Below are positions 30,576 through 39,395 of a stretch of DNA of 64,000 nucleotides, in pieces (within the stretch, counting starts at the first letter, position 1; every line of letters starts with the position of its first letter). A program made the translations under genes and the position numbers. A model generated the notes under the pieces. The model saw only the letters and a program-made list of their open reading frames with translations, was not told where the DNA came from and searched no databases. This stretch comes from a virus, in IMG/VR virus record IMGVR_UViG_3300047445_000186, positions 255,829 to 319,828 of that record; one strand, 5' to 3'.

Positions 30576-30677
30576 ATGGCAAATAGCGCGCACAAAGTTC
30601 CTGGGGACGTTCTGACCCGCGTCCTCGTTGCAGTGGTGATCGGTATCTGGTGCTTCGTGCTCTACCGAGCTTTGTAA
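30576..30677 (+). CDS. Tiny single-pass membrane protein, 33 aa
   Basis: The product MANSAHKVPGDVLTRVLVAV... has one hydrophobic segment (VLVAVVIGIWCFVLYRAL) and a polar N-terminus. AGAGGCATTAGATG gives a ribosome site. Its location near the transglycosylase might suggest a lysis helper, which is speculation. Confidence 0.45.
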   Translation: MANSAHKVPGDVLTRVLVAVVIGIWCFVLYRAL

Positions 30678-30691
30678 CAGATTCCTGCGCC

Positions 30692-30723
30692 GTTACAGAT
30701 TGACCCGGCGGATGTTGTACAAT
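30692..30723 (+). promoter_or_regulatory. Early promoter with GTTACAGATT box
   Basis: GTTACAGATT (30692-30701) lies 26 nt upstream of TACAAT (30718-30723), start to start. The leader (ATCGACAacGAAACGgag) matches that of the promoter at 50950-50991, so the two are paralogous. A related GTAACAGATT lies at 30674-30683. Confidence 0.55.
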
Positions 30724-30752
30724 CACCCATCGACAACGAAACGGAGTACAGC

Positions 30753-30971
30753 ATGAACGGAACCGCAGCAAAGTTTGTTCGCTTCGAGCGCAAGAACGGG
30801 AAGCTCGCCCTCGTGTACGATGTGATGAACAAGACCGGTGAATATGTGATGGCACAGTTCACCACGTCCCCGCAGTTCCGCTCGATCGGAGCAGCTCGGA
30901 AAGCGATCGTCCGCGTCGATGCAGCGCTCGCCAAGACCGGCGCTTTCCCGAACTGCTGCGCCTGGTTCTGA
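30753..30971 (+). CDS. Small hypothetical early protein, 72 aa
   Basis: ACGGAGTACAGCATG provides the ribosome site. The protein begins MNGTAAKFVRFERKNGKLAL and is beta-alpha with a Cys-Cys near its end. Its promoter is a paralogue of that at 50950, so it probably belongs to the host-takeover set. Confidence 0.65.
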   Translation: MNGTAAKFVRFERKNGKLALVYDVMNKTGEYVMAQFTTSPQFRSIGAARKAIVRVDAALAKTGAFPNCCAWF

Positions 30972-30972
30972 A

Positions 30973-31335
30973 ATGACAGCACGATACGTTGAAGTCGATC
31001 GTGCTGCTTTCCGCGCAGCACTCGAATCCGCCGGGTTCACGCCCGACCCCGAAGCAGTCGGAGAGCTGGTGTACGTTCGCCAGCACCACAAGGATCCGAC
31101 GATGTTCGTGAAGATCTTCACGTCGCTTCCGCTGAACGCCGGGAACGCTCGCCCACCGGGTGCCGACGCGATTCGCGTCCTGCTGATCTTCAAGAACAGC
31201 CAGACCGGAAAGTCTGGCTGCCTATACAAGACCTCCCGCGTGTACCGGACTGGTTCCCAAGAAGCCGTCATTCGTCGCACGATCGATCGCGCTCGCGAAG
31301 CGTACGGCGAAGGCAATCGTCGAGCCAATCGCTGA
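30973..31335 (+). CDS. Hypothetical early protein, 120 aa
   Basis: It starts one nt after the previous stop (TGAAATG). The sequence MTARYVEVDRAAFRAALESA continues in an alpha-beta pattern with a basic C-terminus (REAYGEGNRRANR). No family recognised. It ends 22 nt before a terminator. Confidence 0.7.
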   Translation: MTARYVEVDRAAFRAALESAGFTPDPEAVGELVYVRQHHKDPTMFVKIFTSLPLNAGNARPPGADAIRVLLIFKNSQTGKSGCLYKTSRVYRTGSQEAVIRRTIDRAREAYGEGNRRANR

Positions 31336-31357
31336 TCACTCCTCGGCGACACCAGAG

Positions 31358-31385
31358 AAGCCCGGTTCATCCGGGCTTTTTGGGC
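31358..31385 (+). terminator. Hairpin terminator
   Basis: AAGCCCGG and CCGGGCTT form an 8-bp stem with a TTCAT loop, followed by TTTTTGGGCTTT. Confidence 0.8.
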
Positions 31386-31408
31386 TTTAGAGTCATACTT
31401 CTCGCTGC

Positions 31409-31448
31409 TAAATAGTCCTCAGAGGGCCACGTCGTGGCCGCAGAGGAC
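31409..31448 (+). promoter_or_regulatory. Late promoter core plus ribosome-site hairpin
   Basis: TAAATA (31409-31414) is followed by a long hairpin: GTCCTC (31415-31420) with GAGGAC (31443-31448) and GGCCAC (31425-31430) with GTGGCC (31434-31439). The GAGGA of the 3' arm is the ribosome site of the gene at 31452, so the hairpin would hide it. Confidence 0.6.
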
Positions 31449-31451
31449 TCC

Positions 31452-32675
31452 ATGACATCTCCGGTCGATACATCCGTCAAATCTTTCGATAGCACCATGC
31501 TCGGTGCTCCAGCCCTGAGTGGTACTGCTGGCACCACAATTGGCGTGCTTGATGCTTGCTTGGTGAACGGGTTCGACACACGTGCTGCTTCATCTATCGT
31601 TGTTTCAGGTGGTGTGGCTACGGTGAGCTACTCGGGTGCAGTGCACTCAGCTCGGTTGAACAGCGTTATTCTCGTGTCTGGCGTGACTGACATCACGTCG
31701 TTGAATGGTGAACAGAAGATCACGGCAGTCGGTTCTGGCTTCGTGAAGTTCGCGACAGCGGCCTCGCCAGGTACCGCAACCGGCACGATCTCGTTTAAGA
31801 TGGCTCCACTCGGATGGGTGAAGCCCTTCAATGGTACCAATATCGGCGTGTACCAGTCGAGTGACATCACGTCAACAAAGTGCTACCTTCGCGTTGACGA
31901 TACTGGTACCCAGACATGCCGCGTTATGGGGTACGAAACCATGACTGACGTGAACACTGGACTTGGTGGATTCCCGCTGTCTGGTCAGATTCTTGGTCCT
32001 GTCACAGGTGGTGGTTGGTGGTACAAGAGCGCTCAGGTCAACTCGACCCCAGTTGTGTGGTCTATTCACGGTGACGGCAAGATCTTCTACATCAACATTC
32101 AGATGGGAACTAGCACGAACGCCTCGTATCAAATGACGTCTGGGCGTGTGTTCGGTGATCCAATTCCGTACAGACCTGGCGGCGATCCATACTGCTGCAT
32201 TTTGAACTATGCCACTGCATCTGGTGGTATGGCCGGTGGTGTTGGAAATACGTACAGCTCATCTGCAAATTGCTCATTCGCGACACCTCGCGATTTCACT
32301 GGAATTGGATCCGCAGTTGGGAACTTCTTGATGCAGTTCGGAATCCCAGTAGGCTCTAACTCAAATTCAGGAATTACGAACTTGGCTGGGGCATTCCCAT
32401 CGTACATCGATGGAAGTCTTTGGTTGTTCCAGAAATTTCTTGCCGCAACTTCAACTGGCATGCCGCGGGCGCTCATGCCAGGTCTTTATATTTGCGGGCA
32501 GTCTAGCATCTATAACAACTTTAAGCAGGGCGATACGACCCCAGGCACAGGTGCTCTTGCTGGTCGATGGCTACGTGCAGCAACGTCAAATGATGATGCA
32601 ACCGTGCCGAACACGGCAAGCACAACGGCGAACACAGGTATCATTTTCTTTGATGACACTGGGCCGTGGAGATAA
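31452..32675 (+). CDS. Tail fibre/adhesin-associated protein A1, 407 aa
   Basis: The protein begins MTSPVDTSVKSFDSTMLGAP and is one of three paralogues (also 34942 and 49108). All share VDDTGT, VGYESMTDVNTG-type text, FYLNVQ, FGDxIPxKPGGDPYxCxxNY and DFTGxGS motifs, and a conserved end GIIFFDDTGPWR. I recognise it as a common phage structural family without a named domain. It starts at ATG 31452 to match its paralogues. The following gene encodes a modular adhesin only 3 nt later, so the two are probably assembled together. Confidence 0.78.
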   Translation: MTSPVDTSVKSFDSTMLGAPALSGTAGTTIGVLDACLVNGFDTRAASSIVVSGGVATVSYSGAVHSARLNSVILVSGVTDITSLNGEQKITAVGSGFVKFATAASPGTATGTISFKMAPLGWVKPFNGTNIGVYQSSDITSTKCYLRVDDTGTQTCRVMGYETMTDVNTGLGGFPLSGQILGPVTGGGWWYKSAQVNSTPVVWSIHGDGKIFYINIQMGTSTNASYQMTSGRVFGDPIPYRPGGDPYCCILNYATASGGMAGGVGNTYSSSANCSFATPRDFTGIGSAVGNFLMQFGIPVGSNSNSGITNLAGAFPSYIDGSLWLFQKFLAATSTGMPRALMPGLYICGQSSIYNNFKQGDTTPGTGALAGRWLRAATSNDDATVPNTASTTANTGIIFFDDTGPWR

Positions 32676-32678
32676 ACA

Positions 32679-34892
32679 ATGGCTGCGCATCGATACTGGC
32701 GCATCACTGGTCTTGAGGCCTTTGCAGGTGCAGATCTTGAACTGAGTGAATTTCAGCTCCTGAACGGTGCCACTCGCGTTGATGCGTCTGCAACGCTCAC
32801 ATGCTCAAACTCACCAGCAATTGGCGCAGTTGCGAACATCCAAGATAACAATCTGAGCACGTCTGCGTACTGGCAAAAGGCATCTCTTGTCGGGCTTACG
32901 CTGAACTGGGACTTTGGTGGATCGCCGACTCAGGTGAATGATATTCGGATTGCTGGTGGTGACAGCGCACTGACGTTCCCGCTGTATGCTCGGCTAGAGT
33001 ACTCGGACGATAACGTTGCGTGGATCGTGCAGTACACGTACGGTGGTATCACCTGGCCAGGCCCGCGCACGCTGACTTCATCTGGGACATTCTTGACTAA
33101 TGGCGGGGTATGCACCTGCTTGTTGCACTTCGACGGTGTGAACGGTGCTACCACAACAACTGACAGCAGCTCAATCGGGGCGACCGTCACGTTCAACGCG
33201 ATGGCAATTTCCACGACCTTGTCGATCTATGGTGGCTCTTCACTGTCTCAAACTGGAGCTCGCGGGTACATTAGTCTACCAGCTAATACTGCGTACGTGC
33301 CAGCGGGCGATTTCTGTATCCAGGGCTGGTTCCGAAATGCTGCAGCGGGTGGCGGCAGTACCCTTGTTTTGTACGTCAAGGGATCAATTTCGGTCTATTC
33401 TTACTTGGTATTTGTGAATGGCAACGGGTATCTGCAGGCCAACATCTTCGGCACCGGCGGCAGCGTTGCGCTGCTCGCCCCTTCACTATGGGCAACAAAT
33501 ACCTGGTGTCATGTTGCGGTGACTAGACAAGGTAACGTTTTTAGACTGTTCGTGAATGGTTTAATTGTAAGCATAATCACGGCGCCGAGTTCATTTGGCG
33601 CCTTAGTCGCTAGCGCAGGTCCCCTCAGTCTCGCTAATGACACGGCGGGGACATATGGTTGGGGCGCTGTTCCTGGCTATATCGACGAATTTCAAATCAT
33701 TAATGGCGCGGCAATTTACACGCAGGCCTTTACTCCGCCAGCCGCCCCCTCAACTGCTACCGCAATTGACCAAGTTCAAGGTATTCTTCAGAACCTCGGC
33801 GGTGGCCGCGTAGCGAGCGGGAACAATCTCGTTCTCCCAAGCGTGATTGGGAGTTCCCTGGCGTCATATGGCGCGAGCAGTCAACCGCCGAGCGCGTTCA
33901 TTCGTGGTCGAAGAGACTACGTGTACAACGCGAATGGATACCAAGGTCTCATTGACGGGATCGTCGATTACAAGGCGACCCCGTTTAATGTGCCTGTCTC
34001 GCGGCGCGTCCGGCTTCACCGACAGGCAGATGGTTTGTTGATCCGCGAAGTGTTCAGTGATCCAATCACTGGCGAGTACAAGTTTGATTACATTGACGAG
34101 ACACAGAAATACTTTGTGTGCAGTCTCGATCACACTGGCGCTTTCCGTGCCGTGATCAGCGATAATCTGACACCGACAATTATGAGTGGTGCACCGATCG
34201 CGTATCCACCTGCGCACTACAGAAGCGTCGGTCCTGTGGCAACGTACCAGGCCGGGCCGGGCACTACAGTTGTCCCTAGCACTCCTACTGGGATGACTGT
34301 TGGTGATCTCATGATTGCCAGCATTGCGAACATGATCTGTACCGTGACGCCTCCAGTAGGATGGACATTGGTGAATTCGTACAGCATGAATAATGGCGCA
34401 AACACCCAACAGGTTATGCTAAGTGTGTACAGCAAGTATGCGACCTCTGCAGACGTTGCTATTGCGGCGCATACTTTCAGTTTCAGCGCCACGAGTACAC
34501 AGGGCGCAACTGGAGTTATCACCGCGTTCTACAACCCAGCAGGGCTTCCAGTTGTTGTTGACACGTCTGCAGTGAACGGGTATTTGGTCGGGAATGCATC
34601 CACCCCACCACAGCAGTCGCAGACGATGATTTTCACGCCAATGCGAGTAACGAACAATAATTCGCACATCATGCTCGTTACCGCTCAAGCGTTCATGGGT
34701 ACAACGTTCAATGCAGGCACAGGTCTGATTCTCAGAGCAGGAAGTACAGCAGGCGGGATCGGTGTCTGCACAGGTACCAGCAATCTGCAAAGCGGGTATG
34801 AGAACGGCGTTGGGTACAATGGGTACATGATGACATGGAATAACGTCGCGACGCAGCCGGCGATCGGCATTGGTCTGATTTTGACGACATAA
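32679..34892 (+). CDS. Modular tail adhesin B1 (discoidin-like, LamG-like), 737 aa
   Basis: Residues 1-145 resemble a discoidin/F5-8C domain (MAAHRYWRITGLEAFAGADL). Residues about 150-355 resemble a LamG/concanavalin-like domain (LLHFDGVNGATT, GYIDEFQIINGAAIYT). A carboxypeptidase-regulatory-like segment with VSRRVRLHRQADGLLIREVF follows, then a C-terminal beta-sandwich. Such domains bind sugars, so this is probably a receptor-binding tail fibre part. It is paralogous to the protein at 36151. The stop of A1 and GGAGATAAACAATG provide the ribosome site. Confidence 0.78.
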   Translation: MAAHRYWRITGLEAFAGADLELSEFQLLNGATRVDASATLTCSNSPAIGAVANIQDNNLSTSAYWQKASLVGLTLNWDFGGSPTQVNDIRIAGGDSALTFPLYARLEYSDDNVAWIVQYTYGGITWPGPRTLTSSGTFLTNGGVCTCLLHFDGVNGATTTTDSSSIGATVTFNAMAISTTLSIYGGSSLSQTGARGYISLPANTAYVPAGDFCIQGWFRNAAAGGGSTLVLYVKGSISVYSYLVFVNGNGYLQANIFGTGGSVALLAPSLWATNTWCHVAVTRQGNVFRLFVNGLIVSIITAPSSFGALVASAGPLSLANDTAGTYGWGAVPGYIDEFQIINGAAIYTQAFTPPAAPSTATAIDQVQGILQNLGGGRVASGNNLVLPSVIGSSLASYGASSQPPSAFIRGRRDYVYNANGYQGLIDGIVDYKATPFNVPVSRRVRLHRQADGLLIREVFSDPITGEYKFDYIDETQKYFVCSLDHTGAFRAVISDNLTPTIMSGAPIAYPPAHYRSVGPVATYQAGPGTTVVPSTPTGMTVGDLMIASIANMICTVTPPVGWTLVNSYSMNNGANTQQVMLSVYSKYATSADVAIAAHTFSFSATSTQGATGVITAFYNPAGLPVVVDTSAVNGYLVGNASTPPQQSQTMIFTPMRVTNNNSHIMLVTAQAFMGTTFNAGTGLILRAGSTAGGIGVCTGTSNLQSGYENGVGYNGYMMTWNNVATQPAIGIGLILTT

Positions 34893-34901
34893 CGGGAGGG
34901 C

Positions 34902-34935
34902 TAAATAGTCCTCAGAGACCACTGCAGGTCTGAGG
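34902..34935 (+). promoter_or_regulatory. Late promoter core plus ribosome-site hairpin
   Basis: TAAATAGTCCTCAGAG is identical to the sequence at 31409. CCTCA (34910-34914) pairs with TGAGG (34931-34935), and GACC with GGTC inside. The TGAGG arm is the ribosome site of the gene at 34942. The pairing is kept although the loop differs from the copy at 31409. Confidence 0.6.
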
Positions 34936-34941
34936 CTATTC

Positions 34942-36147
34942 ATGACATCTCCAGTAGATACATCCGTAAAATCATTCGACTACTCAATGTTGGGAGCGGC
35001 TGCCCTGAGCGGCACGGTCGGCTCGTTGTTGCCAATTCTTGACCAATGCCTGGTGAATGGGTTTGACACTCGAGCAGCGTCAAGCATTGTCGTTTTTGGC
35101 GGGATCGCGACAGTAAGCTACACCGGCATTACGCACTCTGCGCGTTTGAACTCGGTTATTCTCGTGACTGGTGTGACTGACCTTACGGCCCTGAACGGAG
35201 AACAGAAGGTCACCGCCGTCGGCTTCGGTTTCATTAAGTTCGCAACCAGTGTTGCGAACGGTACCGCGACCGGTACGATCTCGTTCAAGATGGCTCCACT
35301 TGGATGGGCGATTGCGCAGACAGGTACTAATCTTCGCGCGTACAAATCGACCGATGTTACATCGACCGGCTGCATTCTTCGTGTCGACGACACCGTTGCC
35401 ACGTCGTGCCGTGTCGTTGGATACGAAAGTATGACCGACATCAATACTGGTCTTGGCGCATTCCCGACTGCTTCGCAACAGCCTGGCGGCGGGTACTGGG
35501 TGAAGAGCATTACGGCCTCGGCGGGTACTGTCCTCTGGTCTATCCATGGGGATGGGAAGGTGTTCTACCTGAATGTTCAGCCTGGTAGCGTTTCTGGCGC
35601 AGGTTTTCAGATCACTTCTAATCGTATGTTCGGAGACATTATTCCGTTCAAACCGGGTGGTGATCCTTATGCGTGCGTAATGAACTACTCGATCACGTCA
35701 ACGATTGGCGCGATGCACGACGCCGGTGTTGGTGGGTCGGCTGTCACTCAGTTCGCTCAACCACGCGACTTCACGGGGCTTGGATCAGCGGTGATCTCGT
35801 TTATCTACCCGTACAACGGCACGACTCTGAACACAATTTCCGGCATTACCTCGATTGCAGGTCCATTCCCATCTCAGGTAGATGGTGGCATTTGGTTGAG
35901 CTCAAAGTATCTGAACACCACCACCAGCGTTGGCATGCGTGGTCAGCTTCCAGGCGTATTGCACTGTGGTCAGAGCGGGGTATGGGCCTCGTTTAAAATG
36001 GGTGACACGACGCCCGGCTCTGGCCCCCTCGCCGGGCGTTCGCTGCGCGCTACAACAGCAGGGCACGATACGACAGGTAGTAACACCACCTCGTCAACTG
36101 CAAACACCGGGATCATGTTCTTCGACGACACTGGGCCTTGGCGATAA
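34942..36147 (+). CDS. Tail fibre/adhesin-associated protein A2, 401 aa
   Basis: This is a close paralogue of A1 (start MTSPVDTSVKSFDYSMLGAA; end FFDDTGPWR) with the shared VDDT, DPYAC and DFTGLGSAV motifs. The region between residues 200 and 330 differs most, as expected for host-range diversification. It is followed after 3 nt by adhesin B2, repeating the A-B order. Confidence 0.78.
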   Translation: MTSPVDTSVKSFDYSMLGAAALSGTVGSLLPILDQCLVNGFDTRAASSIVVFGGIATVSYTGITHSARLNSVILVTGVTDLTALNGEQKVTAVGFGFIKFATSVANGTATGTISFKMAPLGWAIAQTGTNLRAYKSTDVTSTGCILRVDDTVATSCRVVGYESMTDINTGLGAFPTASQQPGGGYWVKSITASAGTVLWSIHGDGKVFYLNVQPGSVSGAGFQITSNRMFGDIIPFKPGGDPYACVMNYSITSTIGAMHDAGVGGSAVTQFAQPRDFTGLGSAVISFIYPYNGTTLNTISGITSIAGPFPSQVDGGIWLSSKYLNTTTSVGMRGQLPGVLHCGQSGVWASFKMGDTTPGSGPLAGRSLRATTAGHDTTGSNTTSSTANTGIMFFDDTGPWR

Positions 36148-36150
36148 GCA

Positions 36151-39100
36151 ATGGCTACGCACAGATATTGGCGCGCTAAAAATCTTCAGGCGTACGGCGC
36201 AACCGGCCTAGACATCACTGAGTACCAGCTTTTTGTTGGCAGCACACGTGTTGACGGCCCGGCGACGCTCACCTCCAACATCGCGCCATCAACTGGTTCA
36301 TTGTCATATCTGCAGGACGGGCTAGCTACGAACAGCGCAATCTGGCTAGCAGCTGATGTTCCCAAACTCGTGCTCTCGTGGGACTTTGGTTCGACATCCG
36401 GTAACTGGGTTGATGTGAATGACATTCAGCTCGGTGGTGGCGCGCTTCGGCAGAATTTTCTGGCGTTCTCCACTCTTCAGTACTCGGATGATGCCAGCAC
36501 TTGGACAGATGCATTCATTAGCACTACGAACGGCTATGTTGCGGGTGCGTACGCGTGGCCTGGAAGTTTTACGGCCACCACGAGTAGACCATTCTCGTAC
36601 AATAGTCTGACAGTGTTGCTTCACGGTGATGGTACTGACGGTGGGACCACGTTCACGGATAGCTCAACGAACGCATTCACGGTCACCCCCACAGCTACAA
36701 CAACAAGTGCAACGCAGAAAAAGTTTGGTACGACTGCGCTTTCGTTCAATGGCGCGACCTGTAAGCTGTTGATCGCGCACAACAATGCGTTGGTTCCGAG
36801 TGGAGATTTCTGCATTCAGTGTTACGTATGGGTTGCTTCTGCGACGGCTGCGACTCATCGATTCATCGTGAACAAATCGATCTCAAGTGGAGTCTGTCCA
36901 TACGCATTTGCTGTGATGTCGACAGGTGTGTTGTCTGCTAATTCATACAACGCGGCTGGCACGTCGATGGTGAACTTCACCGCGACTCAGTTAATCACAG
37001 CTCAGACTTGGACACACGTAGCGTTCACACGTCAGGGCTTGATTTACCGTATTTTCATGAATGGTCAAATCGTTGCGCAGGCAACGGCGCCATCAACTGG
37101 CGCGCTGTACAACAACAATACGCACCCGATGTGTATTGGGAACGTGTCAGACAGCATTTACCCTATGTTTGGAACAGGTGGTACCGGGTACATTGACGAG
37201 TTCTCATTTGATGCGAACAACGCTGTGTACACTGCGCCATTCATTCCACCTGCGGCTCCAGGCTCAGGTGGTGGAATCGTGCTTACGAACAATTTCGCGA
37301 TCTCATCTCCGACTGAGCCGTCTACGGTAGGAAATGGTGTATCATCGTATGGCGTATCAGCGGTGTCAATTGCGCCGGAAACGGTCGCAGATGTTATCGC
37401 CATGTCAGCGCCAACAGTGTACGGTGTAGCTCCACCTCCAGTTTTCTTTGGTGTCAGCACGACATTGATGCTCTCATATGGTGCTGGACTGCGAGCGCCT
37501 AATAACACGCGTGGTCGAAATGATTTCGTCACTGGTGTTCTCGGCTCTGGCGTCGGACGAATCGACGGTGTTGTGCAAGTTCCTGGTACGCCAAATCAGC
37601 CAGTGAAGCGTCGTGTTCGTCTGTACAGGCAAGAAGACGGATACCTTGTGCGCGAGGCCTGGAGTGATTCAAGCACTGGGGCGTTCTCATTTGACTACGT
37701 TGACGAGAAACAGCTGTACTACATCTGCGCATTTGACCACACGAATGCGTTCGTTGGGCTGATCGCTGACAACTTAACGCCATCCCTGCTTGAAACTTCT
37801 ACTGTTGACGCATACGCAGGTGCTCTGAAGAGACTGATCACGATCACTGGCGCAGGTGGTGCAGGTACAGGATACGCTATGTTGTTCAAGATTGGGGAGA
37901 GCAGCGGTTCTGCCGGCTCCGATTTCAACCTTGAAGCTGTTACAACGACGTTCCCACTTGATAAGAACATCCCTGGCGATGTGCAGTTCACTGACGTCAG
38001 TGGAAGCCCGCTTCCACAGTGGGTCGAGCAAGTCACCGGGACGGCACCGAATCGTGTTGCATGGTTCTGGGTTAAAGTTTCGGCCGATCTGAGTACAACG
38101 CAGTCGATTTACTGCACGTACCGGAATGGTATGAGCACCGCAAGCAATGGCAATACCGTGTTCCTGTTGTTCGATGACTTCGATGACGGCACGCTCGATA
38201 CTGGAAAGTGGTCGAACGTCACTGGATCAGGCAGTTATGTAATCTCCGGTTCTGAATTCGTACTCACCGGTACTGGTGTTGGTCGCGCGCTTTATTCGGC
38301 CACGACGTTCGGTGATGGAATGGAAGTGGTTGGTAAGGTCGGACCATCGGCTACCTCGCTGAGCTACAACGGTAAGTTCGGTTTCGAAACGCAGTACATC
38401 TTCCAAAATGACTGGGACAGCCAAGGATCATCGGAAGTTGTAGTTGGCCCATCGACTAAGACACAACTTGACGCGCGCTATCAGACCACGTATTACAGAA
38501 TGCGAATCCGGCGTGCGGGTGGCGCAGGTAGCATGTTGGTCAATGACGTGGTGAAGCATACACAAGGTTCTGGGATTGGGACTTCATCTGTGCCAGTTTG
38601 GCTGATGAACGTGTATGACGCCACTGTTGCCGGTAAGGTTGATTGGATCGCAGTCAAGAAGTACATGCTCACCGAGCCTACGTACTACTCGGCCGACACC
38701 TCCATTCCTGCGGCGACTACCGTGATCAACATGACTTTCGATACCGGGAACGGTTCGACTACGTTCACGGATACTGGTTCACAAGCATCAAGTTGGCAGA
38801 TCGGTACGGGCGCGGTTCAGTGTTCGACGACAGCGGTTCTTGAAGGCGTTTCATCGCTCTTTGTTCCTGGTGGTGGCTTCGCCTATCTGTACACTACAGC
38901 GTACTCCGCGAACATGCTTCCAGCTACCTCAGACTTCTCGCTGAAATTCAAGGCGCGTTCGTCGTCATGGCTGCGCTTTGACGCTTCTGGGTGCTATTTG
39001 ATCTCGATTCAGGGCGCGGTAGGAAATGGAGCAGACACGCAATTCGCGATCGCAACGAATCTGAATACATATCTGGCATTCGCGTATAGTGACGGCACGA

Positions 39101-39342
39101 CGCGTTCAGCAGTGACTGGGACTACTCCTGTCCCGGTGAATGTGACCGTGTCATTCGAGTTCAAGCGAGTAGGCAGTACACTCTCATTGCTGATGAACGG
39201 CGTGCTTCAATGTTCTGCTACTCTGTCTGGCGCGTTGAACGTGCCGTCTGGTCAGCAGTGGCGAATCGGTGCACCGGCCGGTGCACAAGGCGGTGCATTT
39301 AACGGGATGTATTTCGACTCGCTCTCGCTTACTGTTGGTTAA
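36151..39342 (+). CDS. Modular tail adhesin B2 (discoidin, LamG, DUF2341-like), 1063 aa
   Basis: The first 530 residues are paralogous to adhesin B1: discoidin-like (MATHRYWRAKNLQAYGATGL), LamG-like (VLLHGDGTDGGTTFTDSS, TGYIDEFSFDANNAVY) and a regulatory-like segment (VKRRVRLYRQEDGYLVREAW). After about residue 550 comes a DUF2341-like domain (DVQFTDVSGSPLPQWVEQ; FDDFDDGTLDTGKWS), then a second and third LamG-like sandwich. It is 326 residues longer than B1, by addition of C-terminal carbohydrate-binding modules. Confidence 0.8.
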   Translation: MATHRYWRAKNLQAYGATGLDITEYQLFVGSTRVDGPATLTSNIAPSTGSLSYLQDGLATNSAIWLAADVPKLVLSWDFGSTSGNWVDVNDIQLGGGALRQNFLAFSTLQYSDDASTWTDAFISTTNGYVAGAYAWPGSFTATTSRPFSYNSLTVLLHGDGTDGGTTFTDSSTNAFTVTPTATTTSATQKKFGTTALSFNGATCKLLIAHNNALVPSGDFCIQCYVWVASATAATHRFIVNKSISSGVCPYAFAVMSTGVLSANSYNAAGTSMVNFTATQLITAQTWTHVAFTRQGLIYRIFMNGQIVAQATAPSTGALYNNNTHPMCIGNVSDSIYPMFGTGGTGYIDEFSFDANNAVYTAPFIPPAAPGSGGGIVLTNNFAISSPTEPSTVGNGVSSYGVSAVSIAPETVADVIAMSAPTVYGVAPPPVFFGVSTTLMLSYGAGLRAPNNTRGRNDFVTGVLGSGVGRIDGVVQVPGTPNQPVKRRVRLYRQEDGYLVREAWSDSSTGAFSFDYVDEKQLYYICAFDHTNAFVGLIADNLTPSLLETSTVDAYAGALKRLITITGAGGAGTGYAMLFKIGESSGSAGSDFNLEAVTTTFPLDKNIPGDVQFTDVSGSPLPQWVEQVTGTAPNRVAWFWVKVSADLSTTQSIYCTYRNGMSTASNGNTVFLLFDDFDDGTLDTGKWSNVTGSGSYVISGSEFVLTGTGVGRALYSATTFGDGMEVVGKVGPSATSLSYNGKFGFETQYIFQNDWDSQGSSEVVVGPSTKTQLDARYQTTYYRMRIRRAGGAGSMLVNDVVKHTQGSGIGTSSVPVWLMNVYDATVAGKVDWIAVKKYMLTEPTYYSADTSIPAATTVINMTFDTGNGSTTFTDTGSQASSWQIGTGAVQCSTTAVLEGVSSLFVPGGGFAYLYTTAYSANMLPATSDFSLKFKARSSSWLRFDASGCYLISIQGAVGNGADTQFAIATNLNTYLAFAYSDGTTRSAVTGTTPVPVNVTVSFEFKRVGSTLSLLMNGVLQCSATLSGALNVPSGQQWRIGAPAGAQGGAFNGMYFDSLSLTVG

Positions 39343-39381
39343 CCCGAGCCCATTGCTGGGACGCTCTGCAGTTGTACACTC

Positions 39382-39390
39382 GTTACAATT
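39382..39390 (+). promoter_or_regulatory. Early promoter motif CGTTACAATT, leaderless
   Basis: TACAAT (39384-39389) lies 6 nt before ATG 39396; the primase transcript is predicted to begin at its start codon. There is no Shine-Dalgarno sequence. Confidence 0.6.
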
Positions 39391-39395
39391 GACAG

